Assembly (NCBI RefSeq): GCF_011745665.1
Contig: NZ_CP050253.1
Coordinates: 347,418-411,417, forward strand
Direction: 5' to 3'
Length of the DNA stretch: 64,000 nt
DNA from: Zophobihabitans entericus
Lineage (GTDB): Bacteria; Pseudomonadota; Gammaproteobacteria; Enterobacterales; Orbaceae
Below, one piece after another: positions 1-9,399 of this stretch (its first letter is position 1; every line of letters begins with the position of its first letter). A program made the position numbers and the translations under genes. The notes beneath the pieces were generated by a model, which made no database searches, was not told where the DNA came from, and worked only from the letters and a program-made list of their open reading frames with translations.

Positions 1-336
1 ATTTATAGCGGACTTTATTATGCTAAAACTGATTGGGTACTCTTTGTCAGTTGTGACACACCATTTTTACCCACTAATTTAGTAGACAAATTGTGGCAAC
101 AAATGGGTAAGCATAAAATAGCTTATGTTTATGATGGTGAACGTAATCACCCAACATTAATGTTAATTAATAAGTCACAAATCACGGATTTAAAAAATTA
201 TCTGGATAATAATGACAGAAAGCTACAGATCTTTTTAGCGGGTCAGGATAGTATTGCGGTAGATTTTAGTGAGCAAAAATTAAGTTTTACCAATATTAAT
301 ACTCAAGAAGAACTAGATTACTGGAATAAACAATAA
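1..336 (+). CDS. mobA: Molybdenum cofactor guanylyltransferase, C-terminal part
   Basis: The reading frame is open from the first base, so the 5' part of the gene lies outside the window; 111 residues are present. MobA transfers GMP from GTP to Mo-molybdopterin to make the bis-MGD cofactor of many anaerobic oxidoreductases in the cytoplasm. The visible piece contains SCDTPFLP, the typical MobA nucleotidyltransferase motif with the metal-binding Asp. The gene is followed after one base by mobB, the usual mobAB arrangement. The first ATG in frame, at 91, is internal and not the real start. Confidence 0.93.
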   Translation: MYSGLYYAKTDWVLFVSCDTPFLPTNLVDKLWQQMGKHKIAYVYDGERNHPTLMLINKSQITDLKNYLDNNDRKLQIFLAGQDSIAVDFSEQKLSFTNINTQEELDYWNKQ

Positions 337-337
337 A

Positions 338-823
338 ATGAAATTACTCGGTATTAGTGGTTATAGCGGCTCAGGCAAAACAACACTACTTACTCAATTG
401 ATCCCGCTGTTAAAACAGGAAGGGCTTAGTGTGGCATTAATCAAACATTCTCATCACAATATGGACATTGATGTTCCCGGTAAAGATAGTTATGAACTGC
501 GTAAAGCAGGTGCTGATCAGGTGATTGTTGCATGTGATAAACGCTGGGCCATGATAGCAGAAACTGAAAGTAAGCCAGTGTCATTGGCTGAACTGGCTGA
601 AAAATTTTCTGATGTCGATCTTGTACTTGTCGAAGGTTTTAAAGACGAACCTATTGATAAAATTATTTGTCACCGTGCAGCAACGGGTAAAAACCCTTAT
701 GTGGATGATAAAACACTGGCTTTTGCGACAGATATTTTCCTCAATATTCCTCTGCCGCTGTTTGAAATTAATGACTATCAGGCAATTAAGAATTTTATTC
801 TTGAATGGTATCACGTAAAGTAG
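338..823 (+). CDS. mobB: Molybdopterin-guanine dinucleotide biosynthesis adaptor MobB
   Basis: This 161-residue P-loop GTPase is thought to help MobA deliver GTP or cofactor during bis-MGD synthesis; it is accessory rather than essential in E. coli. The Walker A motif GYSGSGKTT lies at residues 7-15, and a Walker-B-like segment DLVLVEGFKDE follows near residue 95, as in the family. The ATG comes one base after the mobA stop, so translation is probably coupled. Length is slightly below the E. coli protein (about 170-175). Presence of mobAB implies that molybdoenzymes are encoded elsewhere. Confidence 0.93.
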   Translation: MKLLGISGYSGSGKTTLLTQLIPLLKQEGLSVALIKHSHHNMDIDVPGKDSYELRKAGADQVIVACDKRWAMIAETESKPVSLAELAEKFSDVDLVLVEGFKDEPIDKIICHRAATGKNPYVDDKTLAFATDIFLNIPLPLFEINDYQAIKNFILEWYHVK

Positions 824-881
824 ATTATTAACCTAATTTAACTCTTATCTTTTTTCACAGCTAATTTAGAACATAATTCTA

Positions 882-1580
882 TTATTTTTTAAACTTTTCA
901 ATTAATGTATCCACAAATTCCGGAACGACTTTACTCGCTGGACCATAAATCTTTTGATCAAATAAGTTATTACCAAGGCTGGGTTCTAAATTGAGTTCAA
1001 TTGTCTTTACGTTATGTTGTCTGGCAAATTGCACAAATCCGGCTGCCGGATAAACATTGCCAGATGTACCAATAGAGATAAAATAATCAGCACGTGCTAA
1101 GGCATCATAAATATAAGACATATCCAAGGGAATTTCACCAAACCAGACGATATGGGGACGAAGATACTTGTTCCTGGTGTAATCCACATCATAATCACAA
1201 AATATCACTTCGTTAGTCATCTCATTACGGATTTTCAGTAACTCTCCATGCATATGAATAATTTGTGTTGTTCCCGCTTTTTCGTGCAAGTTATCGACAT
1301 TTTGTGTTACAACTAACACATTATCCTGACCTAATTGCTGTTCTAGCTGAGCTACAGCAAAATGTGCGGCATTGGGCTGAACCTGAGGATCATTCAGTTT
1401 ACGACGCAACATATTATAAAATTCATGTACCTTAATTGGATCGCGCTGATAACCTTCATAAGTGGCGACTTCATTAACGTCATGCCCTTCCCATAAGCCG
1501 TTTTGGGCCCTAAAGGTAGACAAGCCAGATTCTGCAGAAATACCGGCGCCAGTTAAAATAACAATAAAAGGTTTTTTCAT
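882..1580 (-). CDS. cobB: NAD-dependent protein deacylase, CobB-type sirtuin lacking the Zn ribbon
   Basis: Sirtuins remove acyl groups from lysine using NAD+. The 232-residue protein has the family motifs GAGISAESGLSTFR (NAD binding, from residue 11), TQNVDNLH, and catalytic His in HMHGEL. It aligns well with E. coli CobB, except in two places. The segment between HMHGEL and RPHIVWFGE is short and holds one Cys, where E. coli CobB has a cysteine-rich zinc site. The YxxR motif that selects succinyl/malonyl substrates reads YNML, so the Arg is Leu. It probably remains a sirtuin, but structure and acyl preference may differ. It is convergent with mobB and has its own promoter region. Confidence 0.9.
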   Translation of the reverse strand: MKKPFIVILTGAGISAESGLSTFRAQNGLWEGHDVNEVATYEGYQRDPIKVHEFYNMLRRKLNDPQVQPNAAHFAVAQLEQQLGQDNVLVVTQNVDNLHEKAGTTQIIHMHGELLKIRNEMTNEVIFCDYDVDYTRNKYLRPHIVWFGEIPLDMSYIYDALARADYFISIGTSGNVYPAAGFVQFARQHNVKTIELNLEPSLGNNLFDQKIYGPASKVVPEFVDTLIEKFKK

Positions 1581-1701
1581 GATTTTATCTCTGCTTTTAA
1601 TTTGTTAGTGCAAATATTATCTTATCATAAATATTTGTTCATAAATCAGACAAAGATTTATGTATAATGATGATATCAATTCTCAAGCTAATGAGGTCAG
1701 G

Positions 1702-2607
1702 ATGGATACCGTTTATCTGTTAAAAGTTATCCTTTATTTCTTCTTGTATAGCGTGATTGGTTGGATTTCTGAAGTTATCTACTGTTCTGTTATTGATAAA
1801 AAATTGGTCAATCGGGGGTTTTTGTTTGGCCCTTACTGCCCCATTTATGGTTTTGGTTCACTGATTATTTTAAAGCTATTACTGCCCATTGATCTGTTTC
1901 CAGTACTGTTGTTCTTTAGTGCCATTATTGCCTGTACGTTGCTTGAATATGTCACTAGTGTAGTAATGGAAAAACTCTTCAATATGCGCTGGTGGGATTA
2001 TTCATCACACAAATTTAACTATCAGGGACGTATTTGCGTTTGGAATTCATTTCTGTTTGGTATTATGGGAATGGTGATTGTGTATGTTGTACACCCTTTT
2101 GTTTCTGATATTGTTGAGCATTTTTCTCAGGGTCCGATTGAGTTAATTGGTGGCGCTATTATTCTGATTATGTCAGTTGATTTTATTTTATCGTTATTCT
2201 CAGTTATTCGTCTTTCTGGCCGCCTGAAAGAAGTAAAAGTCCTGTTTGATAAACTGAAAGATTCACTGGAAGACGTTGACTGGTATATCAAAAATGATGT
2301 GGCTGAAACGATAGAACATCTGATTGAAAAGCGTGAAGCAGTAAAACATCTAACACAGGATTCTGATTTATCGTCAGCCCCTCATTTATCACCAAACTCT
2401 CAGTTATTGCTGGAAAAAATAGATGAATTTGATCCGGGTAGTAAAAATTTAAAAAAATGGCTGAGAATTTCTCGTATGGTTGATTTACAAAGGCGTCATT
2501 CGCCACTGGCGATCATTAAAACTTATGTGGAATATCCGGTACATCGATTATCACAAAAAAACACGATTGAAAAAATTAATCACTTTCAAAATAAAGATAA
2601 GTCATGA
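1702..2607 (+). CDS. Putative membrane protein of the CmpB-like ABC-transporter family (PF06541 type)
   Basis: An integral membrane protein of about 301 residues with roughly five N-terminal membrane helices, followed by a charged cytoplasmic tail of about 130 residues. The segment RGFLFGPYCPIYGFGS and the later EKLFNMRWWDYS are hallmarks of the family named ABC_trans_CmpB, whose real function is not established and which is most common in Firmicutes. I prefer the ATG at 1702 because GAGGT sits four bases upstream; an in-frame ATG at 1660 would add 14 residues. The stop overlaps the start of the next gene by 4 bases, so the two are likely co-translated. Confidence 0.7.
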   Translation: MDTVYLLKVILYFFLYSVIGWISEVIYCSVIDKKLVNRGFLFGPYCPIYGFGSLIILKLLLPIDLFPVLLFFSAIIACTLLEYVTSVVMEKLFNMRWWDYSSHKFNYQGRICVWNSFLFGIMGMVIVYVVHPFVSDIVEHFSQGPIELIGGAIILIMSVDFILSLFSVIRLSGRLKEVKVLFDKLKDSLEDVDWYIKNDVAETIEHLIEKREAVKHLTQDSDLSSAPHLSPNSQLLLEKIDEFDPGSKNLKKWLRISRMVDLQRRHSPLAIIKTYVEYPVHRLSQKNTIEKINHFQNKDKS

Positions 2608-3068
2608 TCATTCGTTCTTTTACTATGCAGGATACTAAAGCGATCGCTGATCTGTTTTATGCTGCGGTACACCAGATTCCTGATGATATCTACAATCAGG
2701 CGCAAAAAGAGGCGTGGGCACCAAAACCTGATTATGACTTATGGGCACAACGATTGTTAAAAACACAGCCTTTTATTGCTGAAAAACAAGGTGTCATCGT
2801 TGGTTTTGCTGAGTTTGATAACAGCGGATATATTGATTGTTTTTATGTGCATCCGGACTTCCAAAAACAGCATATTGGCACTTTTTTATATCAATACTTA
2901 GAGCAACAGGCGATACGACAAAATTGCCAGAATCTCACCGTATATGCATCAACAGTCGCTTATTCTTTCTTTATAAAACACGGTTTTTTATGTCTGCGAG
3001 AAAATCAGGTTATTCGCAACGATCTGATATTAAATAATTACTTAATGACAAAAAAATTATTTGAGTAA
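2604..3068 (+). CDS. GNAT-family N-acetyltransferase (YafP-like)
   Basis: A 154-residue cytoplasmic acetyl-CoA-dependent acyltransferase. The GNAT core is visible: N-terminal IRSFTMQDTKAIADLF, the central strand YIDCFYVHPDFQKQHIGTFL that includes the acetyl-CoA-binding Q/RxxGxG/L-type loop, and YASTVAYSFFIKHGF near the C-terminus. The pattern resembles E. coli YafP from memory, but the substrate cannot be read from sequence. Its ATG overlaps the preceding membrane protein stop (ATGA), pointing to a two-gene unit. Confidence 0.8.
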   Translation: MIIRSFTMQDTKAIADLFYAAVHQIPDDIYNQAQKEAWAPKPDYDLWAQRLLKTQPFIAEKQGVIVGFAEFDNSGYIDCFYVHPDFQKQHIGTFLYQYLEQQAIRQNCQNLTVYASTVAYSFFIKHGFLCLRENQVIRNDLILNNYLMTKKLFE

Positions 3069-3143
3069 CAAATGAGCAATTATTTTTTGATCTTTTTATC
3101 AATAAAATATGAGATCTTGATCAACATTTAGCCGAAATAGGTA

Positions 3144-3149
3144 TATAAT
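3144..3149 (+). promoter_or_regulatory. Likely -10 element for typA
   Basis: A perfect TATAAT lies about 35 bases upstream of the typA GTG. A good -35 at 16-18 bp is not evident: TTGATC at 3117-3122 is 21 bp away. The call is therefore tentative. Confidence 0.35.
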
Positions 3150-3180
3150 ATCGCGCTTACTTTATCCTTTGGAAAAAATT

Positions 3181-5007
3181 GTGATTACTAATTTACGAAA
3201 TATTGCCATCATCGCTCACGTCGACCATGGTAAGACGACACTAGTTGATAAACTATTAAAATTATCAGGTACCCTTGTTAATCAACGCGGTGATGATACT
3301 GAACGTGTAATGGATTCAAATGCGCTGGAAAAAGAGCGTGGAATTACTATTTTAGCTAAAAATACGGCAATCAATTGGAATGGCTATCGTATTAATATCG
3401 TAGATACCCCAGGACATGCCGACTTCGGTGGTGAAGTTGAACGCGTAATGTCTATGGTTGACTCAGTATTACTTGTGGTTGATGCGATGGATGGCCCAAT
3501 GCCACAAACTCGCTTTGTAACACAAAAAGCGTTTGCTAATGGTTTAAAACCAATTGTAGTTATTAATAAAGTCGACCGTCCGGGCGCTCGTCCTGACTGG
3601 GTTGTGGATCAGGTTTTTGATCTCTTTGTTAACTTAGGTGCGACCGATGAGCAACTTGATTTCCCAATCATTTATGCATCAGCGCTGATGGGTATTGCTG
3701 GTCTTGATCATGAGACAATGGCACCAAACATGGACCCATTATTTGAAGCGATCATCAAATATGTTGAGCCACCGAAAGTAGATTTAGATGGCCCATTCCA
3801 GATGCAAATTTCTCAACTTGATTACAATAACTACGTTGGTGTTATCGGCATTGGTCGTATCAAACGTGGTCGCGTAAAACCAGGTCAACAAGTCACAATC
3901 ATTGATACCGAAGGTAAAAAACATAACGGTAAAGTGGGTCAGGTTCTTGGTCACTTAGGTTTACAACGCTATGAAGTAGAAGTTGCTGAAGCGGGTGATA
4001 TCATTGCAATTACGGGTCTTGGTGAACTGAACATTTCTGATACAATTTGTGATGTGAATGCTGTTGAAGCACTACCAGCACTGAGTGTTGATGAACCAAC
4101 AGTAAGTATGTTCTTTAACGTCAACAACTCACCGTTTGCTGGTAAAGAAGGTAAATATGTTACCTCTCGTCAAATTCTTGACCGCCTGAAAAAAGAGTTA
4201 GTACATAACGTAGCGTTACGCGTAGAAGAGACACCAGATCCGGATGCATTCCGTGTTTCTGGTCGTGGTGAATTACACCTTTCTGTACTGATCGAAAATA
4301 TGCGTCGTGAAGGTTATGAAATGGGTGTGTCGCGTCCAAAAGTAATCTATAAAGAGATCGACGGCCGTAAGCAAGAACCATTTGAACAAGTCACTATCGA
4401 TATCGAAGAGCAACATCAGGGTTCTGTGATGGAAGCGCTGGGTATTCGTAAAGGCGACTTAACGAATATGGTTCCGGATGGTAAAGGTCGTGTGCGTCTT
4501 GATTATATTATTCCAAGCCGTGGTTTAATTGGTTTCAGAACTGAATTTATGACCATGACTTCTGGTACTGGTTTACTGTATTCAACATTCAGCCATTATG
4601 ATGATATTCGTGCTGGTGAGATTGGTCAGCGTAACAACGGTGTTATGATTTCTAACGGTACAGGTAAAGCGCTGGCATATGCTCTTTACAGCTTACAGGA
4701 TCGCGGTAAATTATTCCTTGGTCACGGTGCTGAGATTTATGAAGGCCAAATCATTGGTATTCATACACGTTCTAACGACTTAACCGTTAATGCCTTAACC
4801 GGTAAAAAATTAACGAACATGCGTGCGTCAGGTACGGATGAAGCAACAACATTATCACCACCAGTGAAAATGTCATTAGAACAAGCACTTGAGTTCATTG
4901 ATGATGATGAATTAGTAGAAGTCACTCCATTATCAATCCGTTTACGTAAACGTCATTTAACTGAAAATGACCGTAAACGTGCTTATCGTAGTGGTAACAG
5001 AGACTAA
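3181..5007 (+). CDS. typA: Ribosome-associated translational GTPase TypA/BipA
   Basis: BipA is an EF-G-like GTPase that binds 70S ribosomes and assists 50S assembly, mainly under cold or stress conditions. The 608-residue protein has the GTPase motifs [26 protein letters not shown] and NKVDR, then the EF-G-like domains and the BipA-specific C-terminal domain ending [14 protein letters not shown] chose the GTG at 3181 because the protein then begins [20 protein letters not shown], matching the E. coli start. A GGAAA sits 5 bases upstream. The TTG at 3169 would lie inside this ribosome-binding region. Confidence 0.97.
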   Translation: MITNLRNIAIIAHVDHGKTTLVDKLLKLSGTLVNQRGDDTERVMDSNALEKERGITILAKNTAINWNGYRINIVDTPGHADFGGEVERVMSMVDSVLLVVDAMDGPMPQTRFVTQKAFANGLKPIVVINKVDRPGARPDWVVDQVFDLFVNLGATDEQLDFPIIYASALMGIAGLDHETMAPNMDPLFEAIIKYVEPPKVDLDGPFQMQISQLDYNNYVGVIGIGRIKRGRVKPGQQVTIIDTEGKKHNGKVGQVLGHLGLQRYEVEVAEAGDIIAITGLGELNISDTICDVNAVEALPALSVDEPTVSMFFNVNNSPFAGKEGKYVTSRQILDRLKKELVHNVALRVEETPDPDAFRVSGRGELHLSVLIENMRREGYEMGVSRPKVIYKEIDGRKQEPFEQVTIDIEEQHQGSVMEALGIRKGDLTNMVPDGKGRVRLDYIIPSRGLIGFRTEFMTMTSGTGLLYSTFSHYDDIRAGEIGQRNNGVMISNGTGKALAYALYSLQDRGKLFLGHGAEIYEGQIIGIHTRSNDLTVNALTGKKLTNMRASGTDEATTLSPPVKMSLEQALEFIDDDELVEVTPLSIRLRKRHLTENDRKRAYRSGNRD

Positions 5008-5015
5008 TATATAAA

Positions 5016-5055
5016 AAAGCCATAAAACCGTTAATACAATTGGTTTTATGGCTTT
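5016..5055. terminator. Bidirectional terminator between typA and the convergent unknown gene
   Basis: A 14-bp perfect stem (AAAGCCATAAAACC with its complement) flanks a 12-base loop. Read on the minus strand it is followed by a run of T, so it serves best as terminator of the minus-strand gene at 5117-5926; on the plus strand the T-run is weak. Confidence 0.75.
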
Positions 5056-5116
5056 AAGTTGTTATGTAGCCTACCTTAAAAATCAGTTCATTTTAATACT
5101 TCATTTTTTATAATGA

Positions 5117-5926
5117 TTAGAAGGCGATAGATGTCTTAGTCAGCTGGCCTTTTGCATCGACTAAATAATTTTGTTTACTGATATTTAATAACGTCATATT
5201 TTTATGTAAACGCGCTTGTATTGTTAAGGCGTTAAAATCATCAAACTTATCTCCGTTTAATGTCCATTCAACATTACCATTAAATGTATTCACTTTACGA
5301 ATAACAAAAGCTGAACCAGTGCCGCCAATTTGCTTTGTTAAAAGAATCAGATTATTACTATCTGCATAAAGCGTTTTGGGTGTGTAGTAATTTTGCTGCG
5401 CAGTTAAGTCTTTAACATTTGGGATACGGCGGTTTGTTGAATTATCAATAGCACTGAAGCTACCATCAGAGTTTTTAATTAAGGTTACCAGTTTTGCGTC
5501 ATTAGGCTCTAAACTTTGTGTAATAAATGTAGCTTTTACAATATTGTAGGTTTTATCTGCATTTGGATGATACAGATAAACCGTTCTTGGATAAGGATCT
5601 GTTGTTTGAGCCGTCGGTTTATTTTGTGTAGTTGTTGGCGTGCTTGTTCTCATATCTGGCGCAGGATCTGCCACTTGAGGCGCGTTTGTTAAAGGTCTGG
5701 TTGGTGCTTCACTGGTAACACGTGCCGTTGTGTTTGTTGAGTTATTGGTGCCTGGTGTTATTGCTGCTATTTGTTCAGCTTGTTCTGAGGCATTATCTTG
5801 TTCCATCCAGTCCATTGCTGCCAGGTAACCAGTAACGCCAATAACAATAAGCGCAATAACAATGAGCATTGGTTTTTGGGAAGATTGATTTGGTGTAGAG
5901 ACTAAAGATCCACGATCTGATTTCAT
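5117..5926 (-). CDS. Membrane-anchored protein of unknown function
   Basis: I do not recognise this 269-residue protein. It has a short basic N-terminus, one membrane helix at about residues 20-38 (PMLIVIALIVIGVTGYLAAM), then a low-complexity stretch of about 80 residues rich in Thr, Asn, Pro and Ala, and a folded C-terminal domain of about 140 residues starting near RTVYLYHPNADKTYNI. The layout suggests a type II anchored periplasmic domain on a flexible tether. An upstream in-frame ATG at 5962 would add 12 Lys/Arg/Asn-rich residues; I prefer 5926 because of the AAGAGA nearby. It is transcribed alone and ends at a strong terminator. Confidence 0.7.
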   Translation of the reverse strand: MKSDRGSLVSTPNQSSQKPMLIVIALIVIGVTGYLAAMDWMEQDNASEQAEQIAAITPGTNNSTNTTARVTSEAPTRPLTNAPQVADPAPDMRTSTPTTTQNKPTAQTTDPYPRTVYLYHPNADKTYNIVKATFITQSLEPNDAKLVTLIKNSDGSFSAIDNSTNRRIPNVKDLTAQQNYYTPKTLYADSNNLILLTKQIGGTGSAFVIRKVNTFNGNVEWTLNGDKFDDFNALTIQARLHKNMTLLNISKQNYLVDAKGQLTKTSIAF

Positions 5927-6341
5927 TATATTTTCTCTTCGTTTGTTTTTATTTTTGAGCATAATAGCATTTTTTTGTGATGAAATCAGTGATGGATGAT
6001 GGGATTAAAATTGTTTAGGTTTTTAAAAGCGCGACTAAAAACCGAGATGTTATTAGCTTGGTGTTTGGCGGGGAGCACGCCTCCGTAGGCGTGTTATCTT
6101 TGGTAATGTGGCTGGTTCCGTGGGTTTGATGGCTTACCGCACCCCATAGGCACCCGCTCGTCAGGCTCGCTAAGACCTATGAGGTACGCTCTCCATCAAA
6201 TTTGGCACCTTAAGGTTTGATAATTTGGCTAACCAAAGCAGTGCCTTTTCAATCTTAAATATATAACCAATTGAATAATATAAATAATATCTTTATTCTT
6301 GTTGGTATAATAAAAGCGCGACGATGTCGCGCAATTTATAC
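5927..6341. other. Gene-free interval with a structured GC-richer block
   Basis: Nothing here looks coding. Its centre (about 6070-6240) is clearly richer in G+C than the flanks and holds a hairpin and a nested inverted repeat, listed separately. The right end is the downstream side of serA; the left part must contain the promoter of the unknown membrane-anchored gene. Confidence 0.7.
6076..6238. repeat. Hairpin plus nested inverted repeat, REP/MITE-like intergenic element
   Basis: A perfect 6-bp hairpin (CACGCC, 6-base loop, GGCGTG) covers 6076-6093. Next to it, three sets of arms nest around one centre: CTTTGGT/ACCAAAG (6098-6104 and 6232-6238), TTTGATGG/CCATCAAA (6125-6132 and 6193-6200), and CATAGG/CCTATG (6145-6150 and 6176-6181). 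The transcript could fold into a long interrupted stem. There is no open reading frame or transposase, and only one copy is in the window, so repetitive status is inferred. Confidence 0.5.
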
Positions 6342-7583
6342 TTAGAACAGGAGTCGGGCTCGGATTGTGCCGGGAACACTTTTTAGTTTGACCAGCGTGT
6401 CTTCAGCCTGTGCTTCGGTGATACTGTCGATATCAATAACCACGTAACCAATATCCGGATTGGTTTGTAAGTACTGACCGGAGATGTTTAAACCTTGTTC
6501 AGCAAATAATTGGTTGATTGAGGTCAAAACACCTGGCTGGTTTTTGTGGATATTTAAGAAGCGGCTGACACCTTTAGCCGGAATCGGTAATGATGCTTCC
6601 GGGAAGTTGACCGCAGAAAGTGTTGAGCCGGTATCTGAGTATTTGCCTAGTTTGTTAGCGACTTCAATGCCGATGTTTTCCTGCGCTTCTTCAGTTGATC
6701 CACCAATATGTGGTGTTAAAATGACATTATCAAAAACACTCAGCGGTGATTCAAATGGATCACTGTTAGTCGCTGGTTCTTTTGGGAATACGTCTACCGC
6801 GGCTCCTGCTAAATGCTTAGTTTCCAGTGCTTCAGCCAGGGCTTCAATATCAACCACTTTACCACGTGCCGCATTAATTAAGATGGCGCCTTGTTTCATC
6901 TGAGATAACTCAACTTTACTGATCATATTTTTAGTTGAGCTATTTTCTGGTACATGCATTGAGATAACGTCACAGGTACTTAAAAGTTCTTTTAAAGTGC
7001 GAACTTGTCTGGCGTTACCCATTGAGAGTTTGGTTTCAATATCATAAAAATAGACTTTCATACCAAGAGATTCAGCCAGAACGCTAAGCTGGCTACCAAT
7101 ATGACCATAACCAATGATACCGAGTTTTTTGCCACGCGCTTCATAAGCACCAACGGCAATTTTGTTCCACTTGCCTTTATGAGCAGAAGCATTGGCTTCT
7201 GGTACACGGCGTAGTAGTAAAATTAATTCACCAAGCACCAGCTCTGCCACTGAGCGGGTATTTGAATACGGGGCATTAAAGACCGGAATACCTCGTTTAG
7301 CTGCAGCGGTCAGATCAACCTGATTGGTACCGATACAGAAACAGCCAATCCCAGCCAGTTTTGGTGCAGCAGCGAGAATTTCATCGGTGAGTTTAGTACG
7401 AGAGCGGATACCAATAAAACGAGCATCTTTGATTGCTTCTTTGAGCTCTTCATTATCCAGAGCACCTTTATAGTATTCGATATTGGTGTAACCAGCGGCT
7501 TTTAAGGTTTCAATTGCGCTTTGATGAACACCTTCCAGAAGTAAAAACTTATTTTCATCTTTTGTTAATGCTTGAACTGCCAT
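6342..7583 (-). CDS. serA: D-3-phosphoglycerate dehydrogenase
   Basis: SerA oxidises 3-phosphoglycerate to 3-phosphohydroxypyruvate with NAD+, the first step of serine synthesis. The 413-residue protein has the substrate-binding domain split around the Rossmann fold (GYGHIGSQ near residue 160). The catalytic region contains NAARGKVVD, VDVFPKEP and TPHIGGST. A C-terminal ACT domain of about 75 residues (NQPGVLTSINQLF onwards) is the usual serine feedback-inhibition domain, so it is the short E. coli-type enzyme. It lies 34 bases downstream of rpiA and is probably co-transcribed with it. Confidence 0.97.
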   Translation of the reverse strand: MAVQALTKDENKFLLLEGVHQSAIETLKAAGYTNIEYYKGALDNEELKEAIKDARFIGIRSRTKLTDEILAAAPKLAGIGCFCIGTNQVDLTAAAKRGIPVFNAPYSNTRSVAELVLGELILLLRRVPEANASAHKGKWNKIAVGAYEARGKKLGIIGYGHIGSQLSVLAESLGMKVYFYDIETKLSMGNARQVRTLKELLSTCDVISMHVPENSSTKNMISKVELSQMKQGAILINAARGKVVDIEALAEALETKHLAGAAVDVFPKEPATNSDPFESPLSVFDNVILTPHIGGSTEEAQENIGIEVANKLGKYSDTGSTLSAVNFPEASLPIPAKGVSRFLNIHKNQPGVLTSINQLFAEQGLNISGQYLQTNPDIGYVVIDIDSITEAQAEDTLVKLKSVPGTIRARLLF

Positions 7584-7617
7584 TTTAGAGCCTCACATAT
7601 CAGTCGTTACTGATAAT

Positions 7618-8277
7618 TTAAAGTTTTAATTCTTTGACACCGTTAGCTGTACCTATGAGAGCCACATTTGCACCGCGATTAGCAAATAAGCCTACAGTTA
7701 CCACACCAGCAATATTGTTTATTTTGGTTTCCAGCGTGATCGGCTCACTGATCAACAGATCATGTATGTCTAAAATCACGTTACCATTGTCTGTGATGAC
7801 GCCTTGTCGGTAAATTGGTCGACCGCCTAGTTTAAAGAGTTCTCTGGCGACATAGGAACGAGCCATTGGAATGACCTCAACCGGTAGTGGGAATTTACCC
7901 AGCACATCAACCACTTTTGACTCATCGGCGATACAGATAAATTTTTTGGCAATAGCGGCAATAATTTTTTCACGTGTCAGTGCTGCGCCACCACCTTTGA
8001 TCATCTGCATATGGTGGTTAATCTCATCGGCACCATCAACGTAAATATCTAAGCTATCGACTTCATTGGCATCAAAAACAGGAATGCCATAACTCTTCAA
8101 TTTAGCGGTGGATGCCTCGGAACTGGAGACGGTACCTTTAATTTGGTCTTTCATGGAAGCCAGTGCATCAATAAAATGAGATGCTGTGGAGCCTGTTCCT
8201 ACACCAACAATAGTACCTGGCTGAACAAATTTTAATGCTGACCAGCCTACCGCTTTTTTGAGTTCGTCTTGAGTCAT
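7618..8277 (-). CDS. rpiA: Ribose-5-phosphate isomerase A
   Basis: RpiA interconverts ribose-5-phosphate and ribulose-5-phosphate in the pentose phosphate pathway. The start chosen here gives 219 residues beginning [21 protein letters not shown], matching the E. coli protein end to end, and has GAGGTG about 4 bases upstream. A longer in-frame start would add 31 unrelated residues. Key motifs are [29 protein letters not shown] and the C-terminal [14 protein letters not shown]. It is paired with serA and divergent from argP, as in enterics. Confidence 0.97.
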   Translation of the reverse strand: MTQDELKKAVGWSALKFVQPGTIVGVGTGSTASHFIDALASMKDQIKGTVSSSEASTAKLKSYGIPVFDANEVDSLDIYVDGADEINHHMQMIKGGGAALTREKIIAAIAKKFICIADESKVVDVLGKFPLPVEVIPMARSYVARELFKLGGRPIYRQGVITDNGNVILDIHDLLISEPITLETKINNIAGVVTVGLFANRGANVALIGTANGVKELKL

Positions 8278-8446
8278 AGCCACCTCTGTAATAAAATTTA
8301 AAAGCAATCTTGATAAAGATATGGCATAGTAACCAATCAAGCAATAAAAATCATTATGAATACTCAACATAATGAGAAATAAATCGAATAACCAAGCAAA
8401 ATCAATTAAAAGATAAACGACGTCCTGTCACGTCAAGGTAAATGGT

Positions 8447-9349
8447 ATGAAACGTCCTGATTATAGAGCCTTACAGGCACTCGATGCTGTCATCTCTGAG
8501 CGCGGTTTTGAACGTGCAGCAGAGAAGTTATGTATCACGCAGCCAGCGGTCTCCCAGCGTATCAAGCAGCTGGAGAGTTTTTTTGGTCAACAATTATTAG
8601 TCAGAACCGTTCCACCAAAAGCGACCAAGCAGGGCGAGCATTTACTTGGTCTTTTGCATCAGGTTGAACTTCTTGAGCAGCAGTGGCTGGGTGATAATGA
8701 CCATAATTCTATGCCACTTTCACTTGCTATTGCAGTGAATGCTGACTCCTTAGCGACCTGGTTTTTACCCGCGCTTAAACCAGTGATGGACAAAAATAAT
8801 GCCCGTTTTGATCTGCAGGTAAAAGATGAGGAACACGCGCTGGATATGCTGCGTCTTGGGACAGTCGTCGGCGCTATCAGTATTCAGTCACAACCCTTAC
8901 CGGGCTGTTTGTGTGACTTCTTAGGTGCGTTGGATTATATCTTTGTCGCGTCACCAGATTTTGCTAAAAAACATTTTCCAAATGGCGTGACTAAGCTGGC
9001 TTTGCTTAAAGCACCGGCTGTTGCGTTTGATCACTTAGATGATATGCATCAGGCATTTTTGCAGGAAAACTTTAGCTTAGCGCCGGGTAGTGTGTCTTGT
9101 CATATCACGACTTCATCAGAAGCTTTTGTGCAACTGGCTTTACAAGGTTCAGCATGTTGTATGATCCCACGTTTACAAGTGGATCAGGCTCTAAAAGAAG
9201 GTAAATTGATCGATTTAACGCTTGGTTTATATCAGCGTCGGATGTTGTACTGGCACCGTTTTGCGCCGGAGAGTAATACCATGGTGGCAATTTCAGAAGC
9301 GTTGATTAATTATACCCGTCGGGTACTTTGGCATCCAAATAAAGACTAG
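8447..9349 (+). CDS. argP: LysR-type regulator ArgP (IciA)
   Basis: ArgP controls lysine/arginine export and biosynthetic genes in response to these amino acids; the older name IciA refers to in vitro binding at oriC. The 300-residue protein has the N-terminal winged helix ([20 protein letters not shown], residues about 23-42) and a long region almost identical to the E. coli effector domain, including [28 protein letters not shown] and [15 protein letters not shown]. Its position beside rpiA-serA is conserved. It ends just before a bidirectional terminator shared with satP. Confidence 0.95.
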   Translation: MKRPDYRALQALDAVISERGFERAAEKLCITQPAVSQRIKQLESFFGQQLLVRTVPPKATKQGEHLLGLLHQVELLEQQWLGDNDHNSMPLSLAIAVNADSLATWFLPALKPVMDKNNARFDLQVKDEEHALDMLRLGTVVGAISIQSQPLPGCLCDFLGALDYIFVASPDFAKKHFPNGVTKLALLKAPAVAFDHLDDMHQAFLQENFSLAPGSVSCHITTSSEAFVQLALQGSACCMIPRLQVDQALKEGKLIDLTLGLYQRRMLYWHRFAPESNTMVAISEALINYTRRVLWHPNKD

Positions 9350-9360
9350 ATTAGAAGTAA

Positions 9361-9390
9361 ATCAAAGGGGTTTATAACCCTTTGATTTTA
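9361..9390. terminator. Bidirectional terminator between argP and satP
   Basis: A 9-bp stem (ATCAAAGGG / CCCTTTGAT) flanks an 8-base loop and is followed by TTTTA on the plus strand. The two convergent genes share it. Its right arm is fused to one copy of a 15-base dispersed motif (9382-9396). Confidence 0.7.
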
Positions 9391-9399
9391 TTGAATAAA

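Noticed and set aside
3169..3180. TTG start for typA
   Set aside because: It lies in the ribosome-binding region; the GTG at 3181 gives the conserved N-terminus.
8278..8370. 31-residue N-terminal extension of RpiA
   Set aside because: Unrelated to the family, and the ATG at 8277 has a strong GAGGTG site.
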